The notes below the pieces were generated by a model. That model was given only the letters and a program-made list of their open reading frames with translations, made no database searches and had not been told where the DNA came from. The translations under genes were made by a program, and so were the position numbers. From Lysinibacillus sp. (lineage in GTDB: Bacteria; Bacillota; Bacilli; Bacillales_A; Planococcaceae), in assembly GCA_012735355.1 (NCBI GenBank), contig JAAYHP010000327.1, positions 1-7,780 of the forward strand: a stretch of DNA of 7,780 bases, in the 5' to 3' direction. Every line of letters starts with the position of its first letter. Positions within the stretch are counted from its first letter, which is position 1. Positions 1 through 6,044 of this stretch are shown here, in pieces.

Positions 1-1
1 A

Positions 2-142
2 TCCCATACAGATGGATATTTTCAATTTCCGTTTATTGGGGAAAAGCATTTGACGACGGTAACGTTATTTGAAGCAGGAGTTGCCTTAACGGTTATAGGG
101 ACTCTTGTAACGATTATTTTAAGTATAAGTGAGGATGAGTAG
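2..142 (+). CDS. mrpB: MrpB, C-terminal part (gene begins before the window)
   Basis: This is the last 46 codons of a gene that starts upstream; the frame is open from base 2 and ends at TAG (140-142). The residues show the MrpB ending: a short loop with SHTDGYFQFPFIG, then GEKHLTTVTLFEAGV leading into a final hydrophobic helix and the acidic tail SISEDE. MrpB is a small membrane subunit of the multi-subunit Mrp Na+/H+ antiporter and is required for complex assembly in Bacillus. The identity is supported by recognisable family sequence and by the gene order B-C-D-E-F-G that follows. One oddity is that the TAG stop lies in the same frame as mrpC, with only CGT between them. I am sure of the family; the N-terminus cannot be seen. 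Confidence 0.9.
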   Translation, partial: SHTDGYFQFPFIGEKHLTTVTLFEAGVALTVIGTLVTIILSISEDE

Positions 143-145
143 CGT

Positions 146-484
146 ATGGAGCAAGTGATGATGATATTAATTGGAATACTCGTTTCAGTGGCAACCTATT
201 TAATCCTCTCTCGAAATATGATTCGTGTCATTCTTGGAACGGCAATACTGTCCCATGCAGTCAACCTACTGTTAATTACTGTTGGTGGGTTGAAGACTGG
301 GAATGTACCTTTGCTTGGGCATGCGGATGCTCCTTTTACAGACGCATTGCCTCAGGCATTGATTTTAACAGCCATTGTAATCAGCTTTGCAACGACTGCT
401 TTTTTGCTGGTGTTAGCTTATAGAGCATATAAAATGAATGGTTCGGATGATTTTAGAGAATTGAGAGGAATGTCAGATGAATAA
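146..484 (+). CDS. mrpC: Na+/H+ antiporter subunit MrpC
   Basis: A 112-residue protein, against about 113 in Bacillus MrpC, homologous to NuoK of complex I. Three hydrophobic helices are visible at roughly residues 4-22, 28-48 and 68-92. The conserved segments are GTAILSHAVNLLLI (31-44) and FTDALPQALILTAIVISFA (64-82), the latter containing the Thr75 and Gly82 positions known to matter in Mrp complexes. MrpC sits in the membrane within the MrpABCD core. The ATG start is 3 bases after the mrpB stop and is preceded by GAGGATGAG, which serves as the ribosome binding site inside the end of mrpB. The stop overlaps the mrpD start by 8 bases, so translation is probably coupled to both neighbours. 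Nothing in the gene looks damaged. Confidence 0.96.
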   Translation: MEQVMMILIGILVSVATYLILSRNMIRVILGTAILSHAVNLLLITVGGLKTGNVPLLGHADAPFTDALPQALILTAIVISFATTAFLLVLAYRAYKMNGSDDFRELRGMSDE

Positions 485-1958
485 CGTCATTGTTTTGCCG
501 CTGATTATTCCAATATTTACAGCAGTCATTTTAGTTTTTCTAAGAAATTATGTTGTCGTTCAACGAGTAATTTCATTAATAACGATGTTTGCAGTTAGTA
601 TCATTTCCTTTCTTTTGTTGGAGGTTGTTCAGTAGGAAGGGATATTAAGAATCGACTTTGGTGGTTGGGAACCTCCTTTTGGTATTTTGTTTGTTGCAGA
701 TTCTTTTTCAGTGCTAATGGTATTAACGGCGAACATTGTGACAAGCCTTTGTCTGCTATACGCCTTTTCAACGATTGGTGAGCGGCATGAAAAAATGTTC
801 TTTTATCCCTATGTTTTATTATTAATCGGAGGCGTTAACGGTTCTTTTTTAACGGGGGATATTTTTAACTTATTCGTTTGTTTTGAAGTCATGCTACTCG
901 CTTCCTATGTATTAGTTGCATTAGGTGGAGAAAAGGTTCAATTAAGAGAGTCATTAAAATATGTATTGATTAATGTTGTTGGATCTTCTGTCTTTTTAAT
1001 TGCTCTTGCCTATTTGTATGGCACGTTAAAGACATTAAATATGGCCCATATTGCAGTGCGTGTTGCTGAAGTTGGCCAAGATCCGATGTTAACTACGGTA
1101 TCCCTTGTATTGTTTATCGTTTTCAGTTTAAAAGCTGGGTTGTTACTATTTTTCTGGTTACCAGGATCTTACGTAGTGCCTCCAACTGCGGTACAAGCAT
1201 TGTTTGCAGCTTTACTTACAAAAGTAGGGGTATATGCACTGATCCGCACCTTTACACTCATGTTCCCACATCATCCTGAGGTGACTCATACGATTATCGG
1301 GATTTTTGCTGGAGCAACCATTATTGCTGGATGTATGGGTGCGATATCGTCACGTAATGTATTATCAATTGCCTCATATAATATCATTATTGCCGTTGGG
1401 TTCATTTTAATTGGACTGGCAGTCGGCACGGAAACGGCATTGATGGGATCTGTGTTTTATTTAATTCACGACATGATTGCGAAGGCGTTATTATTTTTAA
1501 TAGTAGGTATGATGTTTTACTTAACAGGTGAAAAGTTAATCGACAATATGAGCGGCCTTGTTCGAAATTATCCGTTATTTGGATGGATGTATTTTTTAGT
1601 GATGCTAGCTTTAGTTGGTATTCCACCTCTCAGTGGTTTTGTTGGGAAAATATTAATTGGTCAAGGTACGATTGAAGCAAATTCTTATGTGTTACTATTC
1701 CTTGGTTTTGCTTCAAGTCTTGCTGTTTTATATTCACTATTAAAAGTCTTTCTTTCTTCTTTCTTTGGAGAAGCGATTATTACGAATGAAGATAAAAAGC
1801 CCATTCCATTCTTTTCAATGGTTTCATTTGTTGCTTTAGCTATTTGTATCGTTGGGATTGGTTTGTTTGCAGAACCACTATTAGCGTACGTTCAAGATGC
1901 GACAAATACCCTTGTCAATCCATCTGTATATATTGATGCTATATTGAGTGAAAATTAA
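477..1958 (+). pseudogene. mrpD: Na+/H+ antiporter subunit MrpD, interrupted by an in-frame TAG at codon 53
   Basis: From ATG 477, with AGAGG 8 bases upstream, the frame encodes 494 codons including the final TAA. That is the 493-residue length usual for Bacillus MrpD, a NuoL/M/N-like proton-channel subunit with about 14 membrane helices. Codon 53 is TAG (633-635). The frame is the same before and after it, with no insertion or deletion. In full-length numbering Glu137 (NLFVCFEVML) and Lys219 (FSLKAGL) fall where the functionally important residues of the family are known to be, and no further stop occurs. Restart within the gene is doubtful: the first canonical in-frame start is TTG 687 (codon 71), which lacks a ribosome binding site, and it would delete the first helices. 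I call it a nonsense-interrupted gene. A sequencing error or translational readthrough remain real alternatives. Confidence 0.88.
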
Positions 1959-1970
1959 GGGGGTGCGAAG

Positions 1971-2453
1971 GTGTTTTTTGGACAATTTATATTAAATTTA
2001 TTAATAGCGTTACTTTGGCTATTGTTAAAAGATGAGCCAACGCCTACACTCCCAACATTTATTACCGGTTTTTTAGTTGGGATTGGAATTCTTTATATAA
2101 TGCACCGCTTCTTCGGAACTCAATTTTATTTAGTTCGGGTAGTCAAGATTATTAAGCTAATTTTAATATTCTTTAGAGAATTGGTTGTTTCAGGAGTAGT
2201 AGTAATTAAGTTAATTTTATCTCCAAAGTTAAATATTACACCGGGCATTTTTAAATATAAGACGATTTTAGAAGATGATTGGGAAGTAACGACCTTATCT
2301 TTATTGCTAACATTAACTCCTGGCTCTGTCGTAATGGAAGTATCAGAATCTGGAGATGAGCTATATATTCATGCGATGGATATGAAACAAAAAGACGATT
2401 TAATTCGTTCGTTAGGAAGGTTTGAGACGGCAATCATGGAGGTGTCCCGTTAA
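1971..2453 (+). CDS. mrpE: Na+/H+ antiporter subunit MrpE
   Basis: A 160-residue protein, matching the 158-160 usual for MrpE. The GTG start at 1971 is set by AAGGGGGTG (1957-1965), which overlaps the mrpD stop region. Hydrophobic helices are visible at about residues 4-20, 27-46 and 58-83, followed by a cytoplasmic domain. Family marks are SPKLNITPGIF (84-94), DDWEVTTLSLLLTLTPGSVV (102-121, including the conserved Thr-Pro-Gly) and LYIHAMD (131-137). MrpE is an accessory membrane subunit needed for normal assembly and activity of the antiporter; it has no complex I counterpart. It has its own strong ribosome binding site, so its translation need not depend on mrpD being read through. The stop TAA shares its last base with the ATG of mrpF. 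Confidence 0.96.
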   Translation: MFFGQFILNLLIALLWLLLKDEPTPTLPTFITGFLVGIGILYIMHRFFGTQFYLVRVVKIIKLILIFFRELVVSGVVVIKLILSPKLNITPGIFKYKTILEDDWEVTTLSLLLTLTPGSVVMEVSESGDELYIHAMDMKQKDDLIRSLGRFETAIMEVSR

Positions 2454-2737
2454 TGATAGATGCCATTTTGTTAATCTCTCTTGCTCTATTTATGGTAGCG
2501 ATTGTTCTCCATTTAATTCGAATTATTAAAGGGCCTTCGATGCCTGATCGAGCTATTGCTCTTGATACGATAGGTGTAAATTTAATTTCAGCAATGGCTA
2601 TTATTTCGATACTTTTAAAAACGACAGCTTTTTTAGAGGCGATTTTAATATTAGGTATTTTAGCCTTTATTGGTACGATTGCCTTTTCTAAATATATCGA
2701 AAGAGGTGTCATTGTTGAACGTAAGTCAGATCATTGA
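2453..2737 (+). CDS. mrpF: Na+/H+ antiporter subunit MrpF
   Basis: A 94-residue protein, the same length as Bacillus MrpF. It has three predicted helices at about residues 4-24, 36-54 and 58-78. Recognisable family sequence includes RIIKGPSMPDRAIALDTIGVN (23-43, with the PDR motif) and ILGILAFIGTIAFSKYIERG (66-85). The acidic residues in the PDR/ALD segment are conserved in the family and implicated in ion handling. GGAGGTG (2438-2444) lies 8 bases before the ATG, and the start overlaps the mrpE stop by one base (TAATG), a classic translational coupling arrangement. The 3' end overlaps mrpG by 23 bases. Confidence 0.96.
   Translation: MIDAILLISLALFMVAIVLHLIRIIKGPSMPDRAIALDTIGVNLISAMAIISILLKTTAFLEAILILGILAFIGTIAFSKYIERGVIVERKSDH
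2701..2708 (+). promoter_or_regulatory. Ribosome binding site that fixes the mrpG start
   Basis: AAGAGGTG lies inside the end of mrpF. It is 6 bases upstream of the TTG at 2715, which is the ideal distance. The more upstream possible start at 2670 would add 15 residues unlike MrpG and has no such site. Confidence 0.7.
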
Positions 2738-3101
2738 GTGGATTAGTGTCATCATAATTTTCATAGGCTCCATTATTAGCGTTATTAGCGCTTATGGGAT
2801 GCTTCGTTTCCCAGATGTGTATACCCGCGCCCATGCGGTAGCAAAAAGCGCCACATTAGCAGTGCTGTCTTGTTTAATTGGAGCCTTTATTTATATTTGG
2901 GTAAAAGATAATTATGTGAGCATTCGATTAATATTAGGGATTTTGTTTGTATTTATCACTTCTCCGGTATCTACCCACTTAGTGATACGTGCAGCTTACC
3001 GTTCAGGCGTTCCTTTAGCGGAAGGGTCTGGAGAGGATGAATTAAAGCCTATACTTTTTGGTGAAGATAAGTCTACAAAGAATGTTCAAAAAGGAGAATA
3101 A
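2715..3101 (+). CDS. mrpG: Na+/H+ antiporter subunit MrpG
   Basis: From TTG 2715 the product has 128 residues, close to the roughly 120-125 usual for MrpG. An adjacent TTG at 2712 is also possible. Three helices lie at about residues 8-28, 43-62 and 70-92. The signature is RFPDVYTRAHAVAKSATL (31-48), followed by LILGILFVFITSPVSTHLVI (72-91) with the conserved Pro84, then AAYRSGV. The C-terminus is a charged cytoplasmic tail ending KNVQKGE. MrpG is the last subunit of the antiporter operon and belongs to the E-F-G membrane part of the complex. A longer frame opens at 2670, but the ribosome binding site and family length favour 2715. The 79-base gap after the stop shows no convincing terminator. 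Confidence 0.93.
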   Translation: MNVSQIIEWISVIIIFIGSIISVISAYGMLRFPDVYTRAHAVAKSATLAVLSCLIGAFIYIWVKDNYVSIRLILGILFVFITSPVSTHLVIRAAYRSGVPLAEGSGEDELKPILFGEDKSTKNVQKGE

Positions 3102-3107
3102 TTGTAC

Positions 3108-3136
3108 TTGATTGCAAAATCGGAAATCAATAATAT
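3108..3136 (+). promoter_or_regulatory. Weak candidate promoter before the phosphoesterase gene
   Basis: TTGATT (3108-3113), a 17-base spacer and TAATAT (3131-3136) resemble a poor sigma-A promoter, with 4 of 6 matches in each box. The TTGATT also pairs with AATCAA at 3125-3130 as a weak 6-base stem. In AT-rich DNA such matches arise by chance, and transcription could equally continue from the mrp operon. Confidence 0.25.
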
Positions 3137-3180
3137 TATGATGTGAATTATCTATAAACAAAAATAGAATTGAGCGAGAA

Positions 3181-3999
3181 GTGTTGAAAAAGTTATTTTG
3201 GTTGATATGCATAATAATTAGTATTTATGTGTTTTTGCATGTAAACAATCATTGGATTGTCATAACAGAAGAAGTATTTGAATCGGAATATATTCCGGAT
3301 AGTTTTAATGGTTACCGAATCACTCAAGTTTCTGACTTACATGATGCCTTATTTGGAGAAAATCAAGAAAAGTTGATTGAGAAAGTGCGCGCAACAGACC
3401 CGGATGTCATATTCATTACAGGCGATGTGATTGACAGTAATCGCTATCAATTAGAGCGAAGCATGAAGGCAGTCCAAGGGTTTACAAGAATTGCAGACGT
3501 ATATTATGTCATTGGCAATCACGAAGTAGCAGTGAATCAAGTGAGAGAAATATATGATGCAATGGAAAGTTTGGGAGTACATATTTTGCCGAATGATGCC
3601 GTTATTGTTGAACGGGATGGAGAAAGAATAGCCATCGCTGGTATTGAAGATCCGTTAAATGGTGTTGATACTCAAACAATGTTAAATATTGCGTTGGAAA
3701 ATGTACCGAAAGATATGTTTACGTTGTTACTCGCTCATCGACCAGAGAAATTTGATATTTATATGGAAAATAATTTAGATTTAGTATTTTCAGGACATGC
3801 CCATGGTGGACAAATTCGAATTCCCTTTGTAGGAGGATTAGTTGCACCTGGACAAGGCTTTTTCCCGAAGTATACGGCAGGGTTTTATGAAGAAAATAAT
3901 ACTACGATGAATGTTAGCAGAGGTCTTGGGAATAGTGTAGTTCCTTATCGAATTTTCAATTTGCCCGAAATTGTTGTTGTTGAACTAAAAGCTTTATAA
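3181..3999 (+). CDS. Membrane-anchored calcineurin-like metallophosphoesterase (YkuE-type)
   Basis: A 272-residue protein with all the blocks of the two-metal calcineurin-like fold: QVSDLHD (Asp52, His54), GDVID (Asp82), GNHE (Asn113, His114), LLAHRPE (His186) and SGHAHGGQ (His206, His208). These bind a pair of divalent metals and hydrolyse phosphoesters. Residues 4-21 are a hydrophobic segment after two lysines, consistent with an uncleaved signal anchor that places the catalytic domain outside. The twin-arginine signal seen in Bacillus YkuE is absent. The start is GTG 3181 or TTG 3184; the ribosome binding site is poor (GAGCGAGAA). The natural substrate cannot be deduced; relatives act on phosphodiesters or phospholipid-type head groups. 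It follows mrpG without a clear terminator and precedes a small acidic protein gene by 23 bases, so the two are probably co-transcribed. Confidence 0.9.
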   Translation: MLKKLFWLICIIISIYVFLHVNNHWIVITEEVFESEYIPDSFNGYRITQVSDLHDALFGENQEKLIEKVRATDPDVIFITGDVIDSNRYQLERSMKAVQGFTRIADVYYVIGNHEVAVNQVREIYDAMESLGVHILPNDAVIVERDGERIAIAGIEDPLNGVDTQTMLNIALENVPKDMFTLLLAHRPEKFDIYMENNLDLVFSGHAHGGQIRIPFVGGLVAPGQGFFPKYTAGFYEENNTTMNVSRGLGNSVVPYRIFNLPEIVVVELKAL

Positions 4000-4022
4000 C
4001 TAGAATTAAAGGAGATACGTGA

Positions 4023-4304
4023 ATGGAAGTCACTCAATTTACGATGGAAGAAATCATTGATCCAACAGGGATTATTGAAGGGAAACGATATGAATTTTTA
4101 CTAGATATTCATGTAGATGAAGAGGATGAATTATATTCTGAAGCAGGTACACAAATTCGTTTACTTTTAGGAGATAATGGAGAAGGACTTTTCATCATGA
4201 ATTATTTCATTCAAGATAAGAAGGACGGAAAATATATTGAGCTGGCCCTGGAAGAAGAAGAAGAGCAATTTCTTCTAGACTTTTGTAGAGAACAATTAAA
4301 TTAA
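4023..4304 (+). CDS. Small acidic conserved hypothetical protein (resembles the DUF6509 family)
   Basis: A 93-residue soluble protein with no membrane segment, signal or catalytic motif. It begins MEVTQFTMEEIIDPTGII, has a GKRYEFLLDIHVDEEDELYSE block (20-40), and ends with the very acidic LALEEEEEQFLLDFCREQL (74-92). This pattern resembles small Bacillus proteins I associate from memory with DUF6509, whose function is unknown; the assignment is tentative. A textbook ribosome binding site, AAAGGAG (4008-4014), lies 8 bases before the ATG, so it is surely expressed. It sits just after the phosphoesterase gene and before a strong terminator, making it the last gene of its transcription unit. Confidence 0.82.
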   Translation: MEVTQFTMEEIIDPTGIIEGKRYEFLLDIHVDEEDELYSEAGTQIRLLLGDNGEGLFIMNYFIQDKKDGKYIELALEEEEEQFLLDFCREQLN

Positions 4305-4333
4305 ACGAGCCTTTAAAAAGGTTTTTATGAATA

Positions 4334-4376
4334 AAAATAACTCAGCTATTCGCAATGAATGCTGAGTTATTTTACG
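4334..4376 (+). terminator. Rho-independent terminator closing the mrp-phosphoesterase region
   Basis: AAAATAACTCAGC (4334-4346) pairs perfectly with GCTGAGTTATTTT (4361-4373). The stem extends inwards with ATTC/GAAT (4348-4351 with 4357-4360) around the loop GCAAT, past one unpaired T. The upper arm starts with an A tract and the lower arm ends in a T tract, so it could work on either strand. It lies 30 bases after the stop of the preceding gene. Confidence 0.88.
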
Positions 4377-4690
4377 TATAAAAGGGAGCTTATTACCTCT
4401 CAAGGAGATATATGCAAGATGCATTTTCAAGCTCTCTTATATCTTACTTTATTTTGTAACGGAAATGGGTATTTTTACAGACTCTTAATAATGTTTTAAA
4501 GAAATTAACAACTTTTGTATATTATAAAAAATTTTTTGAAGGGAAAGTTGCTTTCCTATACATTGTTTGAAAATAAATATCATTTTTTAGAAATAAAATT
4601 AAATTCGTATTTAGATTGTTATTTTAATATTTATCTATGAATAATCATATATTGAAAAAGGGCTTCACAAAATATTCAGAATCTTTTAAA
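4377..4690. other. AT-rich non-coding gap with a possible folded RNA element
   Basis: No open frame with a ribosome binding site is seen here on either strand. At 4382-4438 a 10-pair stem (AAGGGAGCTT with AAGCTCTCTT, one G-U pair) encloses two small hairpins: TCTC-AAG-GAGA (4398-4408) and ATGCA-AGA-TGCAT (4412-4424). This looks like a three-way junction, but I recognise no known riboswitch or T-box in it. A further tiny hairpin GGAAAG-TTG-CTTTCC lies at 4542-4556. The remainder is plain A/T-rich sequence in which I see nothing. Confidence 0.4.
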
Positions 4691-4693
4691 ATA

Positions 4694-4723
4694 TTGATAT
4701 AATTTTCAGAAAATAGCTATTAT
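4694..4723 (+). promoter_or_regulatory. Candidate sigma-A promoter of the CaiB-family gene
   Basis: TTGATA (4694-4699) and TATTAT (4718-4723) are separated by 18 bases, each with one mismatch to consensus. A perfect TATAAT at 4721-4726 overlaps but would need a 21-base spacer. Transcription would begin near 4730 and give a leader of about 85 bases. Confidence is moderate because the region is very AT-rich. Confidence 0.5.
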
Positions 4724-4770
4724 AATAATGTAATTATAATATAGAATTTAATTATTGCAGAGTGGTAATG

Positions 4771-4799
4771 ACAATTGATAGTTCATGTTAATTGTTCAT
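4771..4799. repeat. Short palindrome and direct repeat just upstream of the CaiB-family gene
   Basis: ACAATT (4771-4776) and AATTGT (4790-4795) form an inverted repeat with a 13-base spacer. GTTCAT occurs at 4781-4786 and again at 4794-4799. It lies downstream of the candidate promoter and directly before the ribosome binding site, where a repressor operator could act. It is short enough to be chance. Confidence 0.3.
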
Positions 4800-4800
4800 A

Positions 4801-4806
4801 AAGGGG
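4801..4806 (+). promoter_or_regulatory. Ribosome binding site that fixes the CaiB-family start
   Basis: AAGGGG is 9 bases before the ATG at 4816. It rules out the longer frame from TTG 4792, which would lie upstream of this site, and also ATG 4807, which directly abuts it. Confidence 0.7.
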
Positions 4807-4815
4807 ATGAGAGAA

Positions 4816-6000
4816 ATGACCATTTTAAAAGGTTTAAAGATTCTAGATTTTTCATCGATGCTTCCTGGAGTTTTCACGACGATGATGTTTGCGGATTTCG
4901 GAGCGGATGTCATCCATGTGGAATCTACTAGAAGAGTAGATTTAATGCGTATTATGCCACCATATGATGAAGATAAAGAATCTTATATACACCAGCATTT
5001 AAATCGTTCAAAAAGATCGATTCAACTGAATTTAAAAACGGAGGAAGCCGTTGAAATTGTAAAAAGGCTTATTCAAGAGTATGACATCGTAATTGAAGGA
5101 TTTCGTCCTGGTGTAATGAAACGATTAGGATTAGATTATGAAACATTGAAGGAAGTAAATCCTAAGTTAATTTATTGTTCCATTTCTGGTTATGGACAGA
5201 CAGGGCCATATCGGGATCGTCCAGGTCATGATAATAATTACCTTTCCATTTCAGGTATTCTCGATTATTCCCGTCCAAAAGGGAAAAAGCCGGTAGCGAT
5301 GGGGGTGCAAATTGCAGATATAGCGGGAGGAACTTTACACGCAGCAGTGGGGATTTTGGCAGGCGCTTTACATCGAGAAAAAACGGGAGAAGGAAAATAT
5401 ATTGATATATCGATGACGGATGCGGTATTTACGATGAACGCTTTATACGGAACCGCCTTTTTAGGTAGTGGTGAGCTGCCGCAAGCAGAAGAGGAAATAT
5501 TGAATGGCGGCACCTTTTATGATTATTATGAAACGAAGGATGGGCGGTATTTTTCAGTAGGTAGCCTAGAGCCCCATTTCCGAAAACTTTTATGTGAAGC
5601 ATTGGATATTCCTGAGTTGATACAAAGTACCTTTAATGATTCAACGTATACGCAAAAACGATTTAAAGAAGCCGTGAAGGATGCCTTTTTAACGAAAACT
5701 TTCGATGAATGGTTGGAAGTGTTCAATGAAGATTTCGATGGTTGTGTGGAGCCGGTACTAACCTTTGAAGAAGCTTGTAAACATCCGCAAATTCAGGCAA
5801 GGGATATGATTGTTGATGTGCCGAAAAAAGATGGTACTACGCAAAAGCAAATTGGAACAGCAATAAAATTTGATGGTGTTCAGCCTACTTATAAATTTGT
5901 CGGAGCAAAAATAGGAGAACATACGGAAGAAATATTAAAATCTTTTGGCTATTCGGATGAAGAAATACAAACCTTCCAGCGAAATGGAGTGCTTCAATAA
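4816..6000 (+). CDS. CaiB/BaiF family protein, alpha-methylacyl-CoA racemase-like
   Basis: From ATG 4816 the protein has 394 residues, normal for family III CoA-transferases. The N-terminal CoA-binding part shows LDFSSMLPGVFTTMMFADFGADVIHVE (10-36), LNRSKRSIQLNLK (62-74) and EGFRPGVMKRLGLDY (94-108). The pattern then departs from true CoA-transferases: GHDNNY gives His138, IADIAGG gives Asp168, and GSLEPHF gives Glu252. The spacings of 30 and 84 closely match the His126/Asp156/Glu241 set of mycobacterial alpha-methylacyl-CoA racemase. It therefore probably epimerises 2-methylacyl-CoA thioesters in the cytoplasm by deprotonation and reprotonation, although the CoA-transferase alternative is not excluded. 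It stands alone, with its own promoter candidate and terminator and no neighbouring fatty-acid or carnitine genes, so the substrate is unknown. Confidence 0.9.
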   Translation: MTILKGLKILDFSSMLPGVFTTMMFADFGADVIHVESTRRVDLMRIMPPYDEDKESYIHQHLNRSKRSIQLNLKTEEAVEIVKRLIQEYDIVIEGFRPGVMKRLGLDYETLKEVNPKLIYCSISGYGQTGPYRDRPGHDNNYLSISGILDYSRPKGKKPVAMGVQIADIAGGTLHAAVGILAGALHREKTGEGKYIDISMTDAVFTMNALYGTAFLGSGELPQAEEEILNGGTFYDYYETKDGRYFSVGSLEPHFRKLLCEALDIPELIQSTFNDSTYTQKRFKEAVKDAFLTKTFDEWLEVFNEDFDGCVEPVLTFEEACKHPQIQARDMIVDVPKKDGTTQKQIGTAIKFDGVQPTYKFVGAKIGEHTEEILKSFGYSDEEIQTFQRNGVLQ

Positions 6001-6005
6001 AAATA

Positions 6006-6044
6006 GTCCCAAAGGTAAGAACGATTACTTTTGGGACATTTTAT
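6006..6044. terminator. Bidirectional terminator between convergent genes
   Basis: GTCCCAAAGGTAA (6006-6018) pairs with TTACTTTTGGGAC (6025-6037) over 13 positions, with one G-U pair and the loop GAACGA. It is followed on the + strand by ATTTTATTTTT, and on the - strand by TATTTTTATTG. It starts 5 bases after the CaiB-family stop and ends 3 bases from the stop of the gene on the opposite strand, so it serves both. Confidence 0.9.

Noticed and set aside
687..1958. mrpD as a 423-residue protein starting at TTG 687
   Set aside because: The start has no ribosome binding site and removes the first membrane helices. The family sequence clearly continues upstream in the same frame to ATG 477, broken only by the TAG.
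2434..2712. Antisense open frame opposite mrpF
   Set aside because: It is a shadow of mrpF with no ribosome binding site. The same applies to antisense frames at 1402-1626, 2251-2433, 5265-5513 and 5526-5726, and to a + frame at 6874-7149.
2670..2714. Longer mrpG start at 2670
   Set aside because: It adds 15 residues inside mrpF, has no ribosome binding site and exceeds the family length. TTG 2715 with AAGAGGTG upstream fits better.
3102..3143. Mini open frame (TTG 3102, 13 codons) with AAGGAG upstream at the end of mrpG
   Set aside because: It is too short, has a weak start and no recognisable product. The AAGGAG falls inside the mrpG tail by chance (Lys-Gly-Glu codons).
4310..4326. CCTTTAAAAAGG followed by TTTTT as a terminator
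   Set aside because: The stem is only 4-5 A/T-rich pairs with a 2-4 base loop, too weak to rely on. The strong hairpin at 4334-4376 follows immediately.
4382..4438. Known riboswitch or T-box
   Set aside because: None of the conserved cores I know (for example T-box AGGGTGG, SAM, purine, preQ1) is present, so only an unassigned fold is reported.
4542..4556. GGAAAG-TTG-CTTTCC hairpin as a terminator or operator
   Set aside because: It is short, with no T-run after it on either strand and no gene nearby that it would serve.
4792..4815. TTG 4792 as the start of the CaiB-family gene
   Set aside because: It lies upstream of the AAGGGG ribosome binding site that correctly positions ATG 4816, and the extra residues are outside the family alignment.
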